DNA of 64,000 nucleotides from Roseomonas mucosa ATCC BAA-692 (GCF_000622225.1 NZ_JHWD01000003.1:352395-416394); one strand, 5' to 3'. Positions 48,882 to 58,131 are shown, numbered from the stretch's first letter. Program-made: numbers and translations. Notes: a model not told the origin generated them from the sequence alone.

Positions 48882-50857
48882 TGACGACACATGATCGCCT
48901 ACCTTCCCGGCGCGCGAAGCTTCATGCGGAGAAGATCGCGTCTCTGTTGTCCCTCGGTCCTATTGGCAAGGTACTGGCCTCGCATTTCGAGGAGCGGGTA
49001 TCCGCTGCTCCGCAGTCCACTGGCCAGACCGTCTGGACGCATGTTTCGGTGATCCGGGACGTCCTCTCAGAACGCGGCGGAACCATTGACGGCCCGATGT
49101 TCGATGCCTTGTACACGAGGCTTGAGGCCTCAGGCATGGCGCCCTTGTCGAAGGCTACGCTCTACGGAGGTGCGATGGGCATCGCCAAGCGGTTGATGGA
49201 TGACGGCGCGATCCCCGCATTCAAGGTGCCGCGTCGCTACGCACACAAGGCGGTCCTCGCTGCAACGCCACCGCCGCGTCGCATGACCGATGGCATCGAC
49301 CCCGACACGTCGGTTTCAGACCATCAGTTTCTGGAGGCTGTGGTCGACTTCGCCTATGCCGAACTCGAGACGTGGAATAGGAAACGCGCCCTTGCCGCCG
49401 AGATCGCGGAGGCGGGGCGGCTGGCCTACCAAGACATGCTCCCCCGGCTGGATGAGAGCCTCGGAAACAAGATGGACTCTGGTTGGGCCGGAGCATTGAT
49501 TCGCGACCGCAGGGCTGAACTGGCGCGGGACAGCTTTCCAGTGGACGCGATGGGTCTGGCCTCCTTCACCTACTGCTACCTGTTCGCTCAGGAGGCCCTG
49601 GACGGCATTCCCTTGACGGCGAATGCGATGGCCCGTGACGGAGGACTGACACCTGCCGAGCGCAGATATGCTCGCAGGATGAAGTTCGTCTCGGGCAGCT
49701 ACCCCGGGCTCTTCCCTTCGGTCCTGTGCCCGAGCCAGGATGAGGCGGCGGCTCTGGCGGTGCTACTTGCGGCCGCACACGTGAACGCCTTCTCGATTGC
49801 CGAACTACGTGCCGGTTGCCTGCGCCCAACCGAGAACCCGAATGTCTACGTCCTGGCCTGGCATAAGCGCCGGGCTGGAGGAGCCATGCACGGTCTGGCG
49901 TTCCCAGAAGGAGAAGACTTGGCAGCGGACCGCCAGTACGACGAAGTGGCCGATCCCAGCATCACGTATGACTCAGCCACAGGCGAGGTATCCCGCATTC
50001 TTCCTGACTGCGGACGTGCTGTCAGGGGACGCTCTGTCCCCGCTGTCATCCGGCTCTACAAGGACGGCGCTACTGCATTGCGTCGTGCCATGGGGTACCG
50101 CGAGGACGACCCCGAGGCGCCCCTCCTCCTGACACGGCCCGACAAGATGTACCCGGGCGAAAAGGCGGGCAACGTTTACCAGCCGAGCCTCGCCACGCTC
50201 ACGCGTGCTGTCGAGGAATTCCGATTGCGCTTCGCTGAGGCGCGAACCGATGACATCCCAGGCGTGGCGGAAGCGCGATTCACCTTGAAGTCTATTCGTG
50301 TGTCCGCGATCCATCAGCATCTACGCGCCAGGCGGGATCCGGCAGCCGTCCAGACGACAGCGCAGCACAAAGGCCCAAGGGCGACGGCCTACTATCTCCG
50401 CCACCGGGAAAGCATGCAGATCCACTCCGAGGAGACGCGCCGGATTGTGGATGCGATGGAGACGGCGGTCCGTGAGAACAACCTTGTTGTCGGCTTGGCT
50501 GAGGCACCGCCAAATGTCCAGGACATTGGCCACGGTGCGGCCTGCCGGGACCGGTACACTGGCCAAATGCCGGGGCAGCGTGAGGGTCGCCCATGTGACT
50601 TCTTCATCGGCTGCCTGACCTGCGAACGTGCCGTGGTCGTTGCCACGCCCTTGAATTACGCACGCATCCTCCGTTGGCGCGACCATCTTCTCTCGTCGCG
50701 GAGGCGGCACGATGAGGCTCCTGCACGGTGGGAGCGCTGGATCGCACCACAGTTGCGGGTCATCGAGGATGCATTGGCCGACTTCCCTGCGGACGTGGCA
50801 CTCGCGGGCAAGGAGATGGCATCGCGCCTTCGTCTTGATTTCGGAGCCGTCTGGTGA
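48881..50857 (+). CDS. Large divergent recombinase-like protein (GinB-like)
   Basis: 658 residues. The C-terminal half has an integrase-like pattern (TLKSIRVSAIHQHLRA, then HKGPRATAYYLRHRESM with a possible Tyr nucleophile), but the first catalytic Arg region is weak, so activity is doubtful. The end carries a Cys cluster (AACRDRYTGQMPGQ, then GRPCDFFIGCLTCERAVVV), likely zinc-binding. Clusters of this kind occur in multi-recombinase modules. It starts in TGATG overlap with the previous gene. Confidence 0.7.
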   Translation: MTTHDRLPSRRAKLHAEKIASLLSLGPIGKVLASHFEERVSAAPQSTGQTVWTHVSVIRDVLSERGGTIDGPMFDALYTRLEASGMAPLSKATLYGGAMGIAKRLMDDGAIPAFKVPRRYAHKAVLAATPPPRRMTDGIDPDTSVSDHQFLEAVVDFAYAELETWNRKRALAAEIAEAGRLAYQDMLPRLDESLGNKMDSGWAGALIRDRRAELARDSFPVDAMGLASFTYCYLFAQEALDGIPLTANAMARDGGLTPAERRYARRMKFVSGSYPGLFPSVLCPSQDEAAALAVLLAAAHVNAFSIAELRAGCLRPTENPNVYVLAWHKRRAGGAMHGLAFPEGEDLAADRQYDEVADPSITYDSATGEVSRILPDCGRAVRGRSVPAVIRLYKDGATALRRAMGYREDDPEAPLLLTRPDKMYPGEKAGNVYQPSLATLTRAVEEFRLRFAEARTDDIPGVAEARFTLKSIRVSAIHQHLRARRDPAAVQTTAQHKGPRATAYYLRHRESMQIHSEETRRIVDAMETAVRENNLVVGLAEAPPNVQDIGHGAACRDRYTGQMPGQREGRPCDFFIGCLTCERAVVVATPLNYARILRWRDHLLSSRRRHDEAPARWERWIAPQLRVIEDALADFPADVALAGKEMASRLRLDFGAVW

Positions 50858-52803
50858 TGCTGAGATCCCCGCAAGCGACGGTCCCGCAGCACGTCGACCT
50901 ATTAGCCGATACTGTGGGCGCGACGATGCGCCTGCCGCCATGGGTCAGCGGCGAGGCATACCCGGATTGGCTTGTGCCGGTGCCGAACGAGACGCTCGTC
51001 TTTGTGGTGCATGTGCAGAACAAGGCAACCACCATGCGGCCAAGGCTCGACTTCTCGACTTTTTTCGAGGTCGAGGGGGCTCGCTGCACAGTTGCCGAGA
51101 TCGGGCACCTGACAACGATTGCCCTCTGGACCATCTGGCTGCTCGGCACCGAAGGGCTGGGAAGCAAGCCGTGGAAGCCATCTTCTCTGCCGAATGCCTT
51201 CTACGTGCTGCGCAGGGCAAGCCAGTGGATGGCGCGCGAAGGCTTCGGGCGATGGGATATGCTCGGCCCCGATGACATCGTCCGCCTGAAGGAGCACCTC
51301 TATGCAGGCGGTCAGCGGAGCCTGCTTGGTCGGTGGGGTCGGCGTTATGCGCTGACCATTCTCAAGGTGCTTCATACCCTGCATCGGCGCTGGAGCTTGA
51401 TTCCGGACGGGATCACTTTCGACCCTGAGGTGGACGACAAGGTCGTTGTGCGCCGCGTAATCCGGCGTGCGCGCGTGGACAACCCTGACCTGGTAGACAG
51501 TGGTCCAGGAGGTACGCGCTCTATTCCTTGGGATACGGCACAGGCGCTTCTCTCGACCGCTGTGACCATGGTCGAAACCATCGACGCCGATGCCGTGAAT
51601 GACCTCGTCAACGAAGCACAGCAGGCTCTTTATCAAGCCAGAAGGGAGTTACCCCAAAAGCGTGTCGCAGCGTTCGTTCAAGCGCACCTTCGATGGTTTG
51701 GAGCAAGGCACCCTGTGGCCGGAAGGCTCATGGAGGCCTATGAGCTAAAGGGGGCTGGGGCCGCGATCGATCTCCATCGCGACTTGATGACCGCCTGCTA
51801 CATCCTTCTGGCTTCCTTTGGCGCCCTCCGCATCTCAGAAGCGGCAGATCTACCGGCAGTTGGCTGCATCAACGAGCGTCCCGATGGCCCCTGGACGAAC
51901 ACGGTCATCATCAAGACGTCGGACGAAATCCTTGGTAGTAACGTGGCCCGGGTTGTTCCCCCGGTGGTCCGAACTGCTGTTGATACCGCACTTCGTCTGA
52001 CGGCACCTCATCGGTCTGAAGAACGAACTGAGTTGCTGTTTTCCTATGACCATGACCGTGCCCTGGTCTCGCTGTTCAAGGCCAGGGTTGCCAAGGAGAG
52101 GCTGATCCAGTTCGCGAAGCGCAGGATGCCGGGGCATCCTGAATGGGCATACGCGACCCACCAACTCAGGAAGCTGTTTGCCCAACTCTATGTCCGGCGC
52201 TTCGAGGGTACACTCCCCGCTCTCCAGCAGCATGTGGGGCATATCTCAAACCGCATGATCGAGGCCTACCTGGACGACCTGGAGATCATCAGGATGATCC
52301 GGGACGACCAGAAGGATTTGACCTCGGAAATCATGGCTGGGGTCATGCTTGGCCGGTCGGCGGCTAGCGGGAAGCATGCTGAGGGGTGGCGGGCTGCGGG
52401 CATAGAGTACCGGGCGAAGAACATGACCGTCGCCGAGGTTTCGAAGGTAGTCCGCAGGCGCCTTGACGGAGAGCAGATGCACCTCGAGCCGACTGGCATC
52501 GGATACTGCGTCAGTAGCCCGGTCTCGGCCGCCAGCGGGCTGTGCGGCCAGAACTCTTTGGGCCTGCCTGACCATGCCAACCGCCAGGACGGCATGTGCT
52601 TGGCATGTGTCAACAATGTTAGCACTGAGGCGAACGAGAGCCAGTTGAAGGCAGAGTACGTCCTGCACCGGCAGATGGCCGAGAGCCCGGACGCGGCACC
52701 GCCTCTCCAGGAGGCCTCGCGGAAAAGGTGCCTACTCATCCAGCATCGTCTCCGGGAGCTCCAAGAGACACGGCAGGCTGCTCAGCCGGAAGCCTGCGCA
52801 TGA
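50857..52803 (+). CDS. Large tyrosine recombinase with C-terminal Cys cluster (TnpB/GinC-like)
   Basis: 648 residues. Catalytic-type residues are visible: Arg in FGALRISEAADLP, HQLRKLFAQL (His-x-x-Arg) and QHVGHISNRMIEAYLDD with the His and Tyr. A C-terminal cluster (GYCVSSPV, LCGQNS, GMCLACVNNV) suggests zinc binding. The size and layout recall Tn554 TnpB. It can start at GTG 50854 or ATG 50857; the latter gives a TGATG overlap. It overlaps the coiled-coil gene by ATGA. Confidence 0.82.
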   Translation: MLRSPQATVPQHVDLLADTVGATMRLPPWVSGEAYPDWLVPVPNETLVFVVHVQNKATTMRPRLDFSTFFEVEGARCTVAEIGHLTTIALWTIWLLGTEGLGSKPWKPSSLPNAFYVLRRASQWMAREGFGRWDMLGPDDIVRLKEHLYAGGQRSLLGRWGRRYALTILKVLHTLHRRWSLIPDGITFDPEVDDKVVVRRVIRRARVDNPDLVDSGPGGTRSIPWDTAQALLSTAVTMVETIDADAVNDLVNEAQQALYQARRELPQKRVAAFVQAHLRWFGARHPVAGRLMEAYELKGAGAAIDLHRDLMTACYILLASFGALRISEAADLPAVGCINERPDGPWTNTVIIKTSDEILGSNVARVVPPVVRTAVDTALRLTAPHRSEERTELLFSYDHDRALVSLFKARVAKERLIQFAKRRMPGHPEWAYATHQLRKLFAQLYVRRFEGTLPALQQHVGHISNRMIEAYLDDLEIIRMIRDDQKDLTSEIMAGVMLGRSAASGKHAEGWRAAGIEYRAKNMTVAEVSKVVRRRLDGEQMHLEPTGIGYCVSSPVSAASGLCGQNSLGLPDHANRQDGMCLACVNNVSTEANESQLKAEYVLHRQMAESPDAAPPLQEASRKRCLLIQHRLRELQETRQAAQPEACA

Positions 52804-53477
52804 AGTCCATGGACGCCCTCGTCCTGTCTCTGGACGACATTCTTGACAGTGAGCCGACGGACGGTGCTGCGGCCCCTGGTACCGCGCTGCCTGATGCGGC
52901 GGATGCCATCACGGAACCGCCGAGGAATCCTGAATGGCTCCGGTTCGAGGTGGATCTCAGACGTGGTCTCATCGCGGTGAAGCGCCAAGTCATGGGGATC
53001 ATTGCTGCGGGAGAGCAGCCCAAGAAGATCACTGTTGCTTGGGTGCTGCGCGAGGCTGGGCGCGGACGGTCTCAGTTCTACGCGAAACATGCGGCGTTCG
53101 AGGTTCGTATTCTCCGCGCACAGCGAGCGGCCGAGCGGGTCGTGGCACTTCGAGCCAAGAAGGCGCAGCGCCAGCCGGGGAAGACCGAGTTGGCCCAGGA
53201 GAACAGACGCCTCAAGGTGAAGATCCAGGAGCTTGAGGCTCGCGAGATCTCTAAGCTGGCGGCGATCGCCTTCGAGCGCGCCTTCCCTCGAGATCTCGTC
53301 ATCCTGAATGCGGAGAACGCCGCCCTGAGGGCGCAGGTCAGTCGGCTGGAAGAGGAACTCGCGTCTCTCCGATCTTATCTGAGGACCTATGACCGCCATC
53401 AAGGCCGGTCGGTGACGCGGGTTGGTAGGCTACATGAGGTCCCACTGCTGGGCAGTGACACACCGACCGAAGGCTGA
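52800..53477 (+). CDS. Coiled-coil accessory protein of the recombinase module (TnpC/GinD-like)
   Basis: 225 residues. The middle has a basic HTH-like stretch (ITVAWVLREAGRGRSQFYAKH), like the N-terminal region of TnpC-type accessory proteins. A long coiled coil rich in Glu, Lys and Leu follows, including KTELAQENRRLKVKIQELEA and ENAALRAQVSRLEEELASL. It has no recombinase motifs and probably helps assembly or orientation of the recombinases. It is the last gene of the coupled series; the gap after it is the module end. Confidence 0.75.
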   Translation: MKSMDALVLSLDDILDSEPTDGAAAPGTALPDAADAITEPPRNPEWLRFEVDLRRGLIAVKRQVMGIIAAGEQPKKITVAWVLREAGRGRSQFYAKHAAFEVRILRAQRAAERVVALRAKKAQRQPGKTELAQENRRLKVKIQELEAREISKLAAIAFERAFPRDLVILNAENAALRAQVSRLEEELASLRSYLRTYDRHQGRSVTRVGRLHEVPLLGSDTPTEG

Positions 53478-53865
53478 CATTTCTTGGCTACGTAGGGGAC
53501 TTGGCGCCATCCTCGCCGCTCAACTTGCTGATGAGCTCTCCTCCCGCAGGCGTTCAAAGGCTCAGGTGGTATTCCAGTTAGGGCAGGCCGGACATCCGGG
53601 GATCTTCCACAGGCGGCCCTGAGCAATTTCGAGCGTATCTGCTGCCATCTTGGACTCCGAGGCAGACCGGACACTTTTTGAATCCGGGTATTTGCTATTA
53701 CCCCGCCTCTGAAGCTCCCAGGCATTTCTGTCCGGCCACGTATGCCGAGGACGGTGCTCCTGGCCGCCACGCAGCCGCCCATGGGCGGCTGCGTGGCGGC
53801 GCGACGAAGATGAGACGGCTCCCTTCCGCCTTCTCCCATCGTCGCACCGGCCAGGAACAAAGCAC
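53478..53865. other. Leader region of the island ArgRS gene
   Basis: 388 bp, no confident gene. It contains the 38-bp palindrome and a plus-strand reading frame 53678-53869 whose last codons overlap the ArgRS start (ATGA). That frame has eight Arg codons in 63 and could be a leader peptide or mere chance. Confidence 0.45.
53763..53800. repeat. Perfect 38-bp palindrome upstream of the ArgRS gene
   Basis: Two 18-base arms (left arm begins GCCGCCACGCAGCC) meet at a central AT with no mismatch. As RNA it would form a very stable hairpin 66 bases before the start codon. There is no U-run, so it is more likely a regulatory hairpin or a protein or recombinase site than a plain terminator. Confidence 0.9.
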
Positions 53866-55620
53866 ATGACTACCGTCCTCCACCAAGCGGCCGAGCACGC
53901 TCTCGGCGCCGCCTTGATCTCTCTCGGTCTCCAAGATGTTCCCGCGCGCCTACTTCCCTGTCCCAAGCCCGAGCTCGGGCATGCAGCCATCGGTAGCGCG
54001 CTCCAAGGCGCCAAGCTGCTGAAGCGGTCCCCCATGTCCATCGCCGCCGACATCGCAGTGGCCATGTCGGGTGCATCTGGCATTGCCAAGGCAGAGGTGG
54101 CGCCGCCCGGCTACGTGAACCTCACCTTCACGGACGACGCGATTGCCGCGGCTCTGGAGGCGCAGGCGGCCGACCCAAAATGCGGTATCCCCGGCGTCCC
54201 CGCCCCCGAAAAGGTGGTCATCGACTTCGGTGGGCCAAACATCAAGCCCATGCACGTGGGCCATCTCCGGTCGCTGGTCATCGGTGAGGCGTTGCGGCGG
54301 ATGCTCGAGGCTATCGGCCATGACGTGGTGTCTGATATCCACCTCGGAGACTGGGGCCTGCCGAGTGGCATGATCCTCGCGGAGATCCGGCATCGGTTCC
54401 CGGAAGCTCCCTGGTTCGATCAGGCGGCCCAAGGTCCGTTCCCTGAGGAACTCCCGGTCAGCGTGGATGACCTGTCCTCCCTCTACCCACAAGCGGCGGC
54501 CGCCTGTAAGGCCGACGAGAGCCGGATGGAAGAGGCCCGGGCCACCACTGCTGCACTCCAGGCAGGCCAGCCCGGGCTGTCAGCCCTCTGGCGGTCCATC
54601 GTGGCGCTGGCCAAGGGCCGTATCCTCGAATCCTGTGACCGGCTCGGCGCCCACTTCGATCTCACCCTCGGAGAGTCCGACGCCCAGCCGGAGATCCCAG
54701 CCCTGCTTGCCTACTTGGAGGCCACCGGTGCTGCCCGGCGGGATGGAGCCGCCCTGCTCATGGACGTGGTGGCCTCTGAGGACCGGCACGAGGTGCCTCC
54801 ACTCGTCGTGAAGAAGGGCGATGGAAGCGCGCTATACGCCACCACAGACCTAGCGACCATCCTGATGCGGCGGCGGGACCTCAATGCTGATCGCATCCTC
54901 TACGTTGTCGACGGACGGCAGCACCTGCACTTCCTTCAAGTCTTCCGGGCTGCGGTGAAGGCTGGCCTGTCCGGGGAAGCTGCTCTCGAGCACATCGCCT
55001 TCGGCACCGTGAACGGTCCGGATGGCAAGCCCTTCCGGACGCGGGCGGGGAATACGATGGGCCTCGTTGAACTTCTTGACCTCGCCAAGGAAAAGGCGCT
55101 GGCACGGCTAGCAGAGGGCGGGCGGTTGAAGGATTCCTCGTCGGAAGCACTGGACGATGCAGCCGACGCGATCGGCACTGCCGCGCTTCGCATCGCCGAT
55201 CTCTCCTCCCATCGGACGACGGGCTATATCCTGGATCTCGACCGTGCCGTGTCCTTCGAGGGAAAGACAGGTCCCTACCTGCTCTACGCCCTCGTCCGGC
55301 TGCGGGCCATCCTGGCCAAGGCCGGGGCGGCTGGCGGGCACATTGTGCTCCAGCATCCGGCTGAGCGGCGCTTGGCGATCGCGTGTCTCGGCCTTGGGGA
55401 TGCAGTGCATCGGGCCGTGAAGTCTCGGTCGCCCCACGAACTCACGGCCTGGACTTTCGACCTGGCTGCCGAGGTCAGCCGCTTCTATGCGGATTGCCCC
55501 GTGTTGGGGGAGCAGGCACCGGAGATCCAGGCCTCACGGATCACCCTCTGCTCCGCCGCCGAGACGGCACTGGGGGCATCGCTGCGGCTGCTCGGATGCC
55601 GGGTGCCCCCCGCGATGTAA
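53866..55620 (+). CDS. argS: Arginyl-tRNA synthetase, island-borne
   Basis: 584 residues, the usual ArgRS length. The N-terminal Add-1-like domain spans about residues 1-110. The class I HIGH motif is HVGH at residues 130-133 inside PNIKPMHVGHLRS, followed by HLGDWGLPSGM. A typical ArgRS segment GKPFRTRAGNTMGLVELLD replaces KMSKS. The C-terminal DALR anticodon-binding domain ends FYADCPVL ... LLGCRVPPAM. All parts look intact. ArgRS normally is a single core gene; a copy on an island suggests self-protection or a specialised role. I cannot see whether a core copy exists elsewhere. Confidence 0.9.
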   Translation: MTTVLHQAAEHALGAALISLGLQDVPARLLPCPKPELGHAAIGSALQGAKLLKRSPMSIAADIAVAMSGASGIAKAEVAPPGYVNLTFTDDAIAAALEAQAADPKCGIPGVPAPEKVVIDFGGPNIKPMHVGHLRSLVIGEALRRMLEAIGHDVVSDIHLGDWGLPSGMILAEIRHRFPEAPWFDQAAQGPFPEELPVSVDDLSSLYPQAAAACKADESRMEEARATTAALQAGQPGLSALWRSIVALAKGRILESCDRLGAHFDLTLGESDAQPEIPALLAYLEATGAARRDGAALLMDVVASEDRHEVPPLVVKKGDGSALYATTDLATILMRRRDLNADRILYVVDGRQHLHFLQVFRAAVKAGLSGEAALEHIAFGTVNGPDGKPFRTRAGNTMGLVELLDLAKEKALARLAEGGRLKDSSSEALDDAADAIGTAALRIADLSSHRTTGYILDLDRAVSFEGKTGPYLLYALVRLRAILAKAGAAGGHIVLQHPAERRLAIACLGLGDAVHRAVKSRSPHELTAWTFDLAAEVSRFYADCPVLGEQAPEIQASRITLCSAAETALGASLRLLGCRVPPAM

Positions 55621-55715
55621 CGCAAAGCCTTAGCCGACTGGACGGCCTGCGGGTCATCGCCAACTCGTCGGCTGTTGCCTCGTATATCTTGTTGCCCCAA
55701 GCCACCGGCCGCGTC

Positions 55716-56126
55716 TCAGCGAAGCATCTGCGACGCCCCGTGCTCCATCTCCTCCGCCACCTCACTGCGGTGGAAGAGCCCCCCATCATTGACCAGGTAC
55801 TCGAGCTCGCCGTCCGGAGCATGGATCCGGATGTCACCAGTCTCGTAGTCCGGCGCCAGATATCCTTGGCCCTCGATCCGGTCGGAGGCGGACGTCTTGA
55901 TGACGTACCGGCCGCCCGATTCCTTGACGCCGACAAGGCCGACCTTGTGGACGAGCCAGGGGTCCTTACCCTCCTGGGCGCACCAGGAGAGATTAGGGTG
56001 TCCGGCGGAGACGGTCGACTGGAGCTTACGCAGCGCAACCCAGGACCAGCCTGGTATGGCTTCCAGCGCACGGATCCTGTGAGAGACGAGTTTGTTCTGG
56101 GCATAAGCTTTCCGACGGCCGCGCAC
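55716..56126 (-). CDS. Short protein with helicase-associated-type motif, possibly a remnant
   Basis: 136 residues. The N-terminal RRKAYAQNKLVSHRIRALEAIPGWSW matches the helicase-associated domain pattern (QR-x2-Y, LS-x2-RI-x2-LE, PGW-W). The rest has a beta-rich look (YLAPDYETGDIRIHAPDGELEY). The GTG start has AGGAG five bases before it. The same frame upstream of that GTG would read GFSLGAWV, the preceding half of the helicase-associated motif, so the real protein may start earlier or be a decayed longer gene. Function unknown. Confidence 0.55.
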   Translation of the reverse strand: MRGRRKAYAQNKLVSHRIRALEAIPGWSWVALRKLQSTVSAGHPNLSWCAQEGKDPWLVHKVGLVGVKESGGRYVIKTSASDRIEGQGYLAPDYETGDIRIHAPDGELEYLVNDGGLFHRSEVAEEMEHGASQMLR

Positions 56127-56636
56127 CCAGGCTCCTAGTGAGAAGCCATCTTCCGCTTGGCCCGTTCTCTCTCGCTCAACGCAGCGGGGACACTTCCGGC
56201 CTGAGGTACCAGCGGTGGGGAATCGACGAGGCCCGTCAGCAGGCGCATGTCCTCAACCTCCACTGCGAACCCAGGAAGGCGGAAACTCTACCAGGGGGCG
56301 ATACTCTCCCCGGAACTAGGTCGTCGGTGGCCGCGCCAGAAGGCTGAACCCTTGTGGCGGACCTGGGCCGCCCGGCTGGGCTGACCGATGGCTGGCGGGC
56401 CTACCCCTTCAGGGCTGATGCTTTGAGCTTTAGGGAAGCTTTAGCCAAGCCGGGCTCGCTCGCAACCGATGGTGGTCGCGGCCGTCGAGAGCTTCTAAAG
56501 GTAACCTACTGAAAACATTAGTTTTAATTTTAGAGGCACAGCGATCACGCGAAAAACTTTGTCGCCAGCATGGACAGGACCTACTGTTTAGTGGCTTGTA
56601 TAGTTAGATGGATAGTCGAAGGAGGAGGGACACGTG
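56127..56636. other. Intergenic region between two cargo blocks
   Basis: 510 bp. On the minus strand a 37-codon frame at 56135-56248 with a good GGAGG-type site starts MRLLTGLVDS and ends one base out of frame with the helicase-associated gene; it may be the true N-terminus before a frameshift. The right half is AT-rich and carries the promoter of the next operon (TATAGT at 56599 is a possible -10). Confidence 0.45.
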
Positions 56637-57452
56637 ATGGAACGGTTGAAGTTCGCGCCACTGCGCTACTCCCTCGCTATCGTCAGGTTCCCGCGCTTGC
56701 TCAACATGGAGCCGCATGTCGGCAACTTCCAAGAGCAGATCCGGCACCAGTACCCCCTGCCAGACACCTATATGAACCAGGGCCTGGTGGCTGAGGTCGG
56801 CCCAGAGGGAGTCCGGTTCAACCAGGTCCTCGACAAGCTGTGGCAGTTCGCCGACCCGGAGCGCAAGTATGCCTTGGTTCTGGGCTCTGACTTCCTGCTC
56901 ATCCATGCTGGTGCGGCCTATGAGGGGCACGGACCGTTCCTGGACCGGCTCCGCGATGCGGTCTTCGCGCTGATGCAGACCCCGGGGATGGGAATCACGC
57001 ACGCCACGGCCCTTGGACTGCGAGTGATCGACCTGGTTGAGCCGCGTTCTGGGAATGAGGAAACAGTCGCCCAGTACCTATGCCCCTGGGCCTTGCCCAC
57101 CGCCGCGGCCGATATGGGGGATGGTGCAATCGAGATGCGCGAGGGGGCCTATATTGCCTCTTTCTCGACGCCTCATGGTGGGCTGCGCTTCCAGGCGTTG
57201 AGACGTCCGGGAGGGTCGTTCCCGGCCGACTTGGCCACTCCCTTTGTCCAGAACAACGGCTGGCTCCCGCAGGTGACTGCCGAGGATTTCGTGATTCTGG
57301 ACATCGACCACTTTGCTGCCCTTGAGCCGCCGATCGCGCTGAATCCGGTCGAGCTCCGTGAAAAATTCGAGGGCTTGTACCTTTCCTCGCGAAAGGTGTT
57401 TGAATCCGCAGCCACTCCGTTCGCATTCGAGGTCTGGGGAAGAACAGGATGA
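56637..57452 (+). CDS. TIGR04255-family-like protein
   Basis: 271 residues. The opening FAPLRYSLAIVRFPRLLNM, the middle WQFADPERKYALVLGSDFLLIHAGAAYEG and the close FVILDIDHFAALEPP with a final helix and FAFEVWG follow the layout of the TIGR04255 family, sporadically distributed small-operon proteins of unknown function. A strong GGAGGAGGG site precedes it; GTG at 56634 is an alternative start. It overlaps the next gene (ATGA) and heads a three-gene cassette. Confidence 0.75.
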   Translation: MERLKFAPLRYSLAIVRFPRLLNMEPHVGNFQEQIRHQYPLPDTYMNQGLVAEVGPEGVRFNQVLDKLWQFADPERKYALVLGSDFLLIHAGAAYEGHGPFLDRLRDAVFALMQTPGMGITHATALGLRVIDLVEPRSGNEETVAQYLCPWALPTAAADMGDGAIEMREGAYIASFSTPHGGLRFQALRRPGGSFPADLATPFVQNNGWLPQVTAEDFVILDIDHFAALEPPIALNPVELREKFEGLYLSSRKVFESAATPFAFEVWGRTG

Positions 57453-58108
57453 CGCTCGTTATCGCACAGGGATACAGCCCCGCCTTGAGGCTTCCGCCCG
57501 CCTTTTCTCCCAGCATCGCGAAGCTTCAGGCCGGAGGCAGCATGGCGAACTGGTTTGCCGGAGCCGTGGCTAATGCCGCCTTCCAATTGGCCACAGTCTT
57601 CGTCCCGTCCGTCGCTGCGCCCTTGCCTGCGCCAGTGCCGGTGCGGGCGGCAGCGCCAGTCCTCGCAACGCCCAAGCTGGCGGTCTCCACTGCCAGGGAC
57701 ATGGCGGGCATCCTCGTCAACAAGCTCGACTTCCCGATCACTGCCCTGTCGGACGTGCTCGATGTCGAGCGCAAGACGATCTACGACTGGCTGAAGAAGG
57801 GGTCCGAGGCCGGACACGAGAACGCGGAGCGCCTGCACCGCCTTGTGGAGGCCTTTGCCCAGGAGGAGCCTGGCTCCCTGCGCGTCTTTCACCGCTTTTG
57901 GAAGCGCACGCTGCCGGATGGCTCATCATTGCATGAGGTGCTGATGGCGCCGACCCTGGAGCCTGAGCGGATCCGGTCGGCGCTGGAGGCCCTCCGGCCC
58001 GCCGTGAACGCTGCCATCTCTTCTGATCGGGCGCGCGGTCCGGTATCCTATGAAGCGCCTCATCCAGCGGATCTGCTGTCCGAGTACCTGGAGGTTGGCT
58101 CCAGGTAA
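57449..58108 (+). CDS. HTH-type protein, partner of the TIGR04255-like protein
   Basis: 219 residues. Residues 25-80 are Ala/Pro-rich and may contain one weak hydrophobic segment. Residues 88-145 hold an HTH-like region (FPITALSDVLDVERKTIYDWLKKGSE, then a helical AERLHRLVEAFAQ), resembling Xre/MbcA-ParS antitoxin-type HTH. The C-terminus (LHEVLMAPTLEPERI) is helical. It overlaps the upstream gene by 4 bp. A DNA-binding or antitoxin-like role is an inference. Confidence 0.65.
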   Translation: MTLVIAQGYSPALRLPPAFSPSIAKLQAGGSMANWFAGAVANAAFQLATVFVPSVAAPLPAPVPVRAAAPVLATPKLAVSTARDMAGILVNKLDFPITALSDVLDVERKTIYDWLKKGSEAGHENAERLHRLVEAFAQEEPGSLRVFHRFWKRTLPDGSSLHEVLMAPTLEPERIRSALEALRPAVNAAISSDRARGPVSYEAPHPADLLSEYLEVGSR

Positions 58109-58131
58109 CAGGCTGGCAGGGACTTCCGGGA

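Noticed and set aside
53399..53860. 153-codon minus-strand frame before the ArgRS gene
   Set aside because: No motif, runs through the palindrome and overlaps the end of the coiled-coil gene; likely chance.
53478..53865. T-box riboswitch before the ArgRS gene
   Set aside because: No specifier loop or T-box bulge sequence could be recognised, and T-boxes are rare in alphaproteobacteria.
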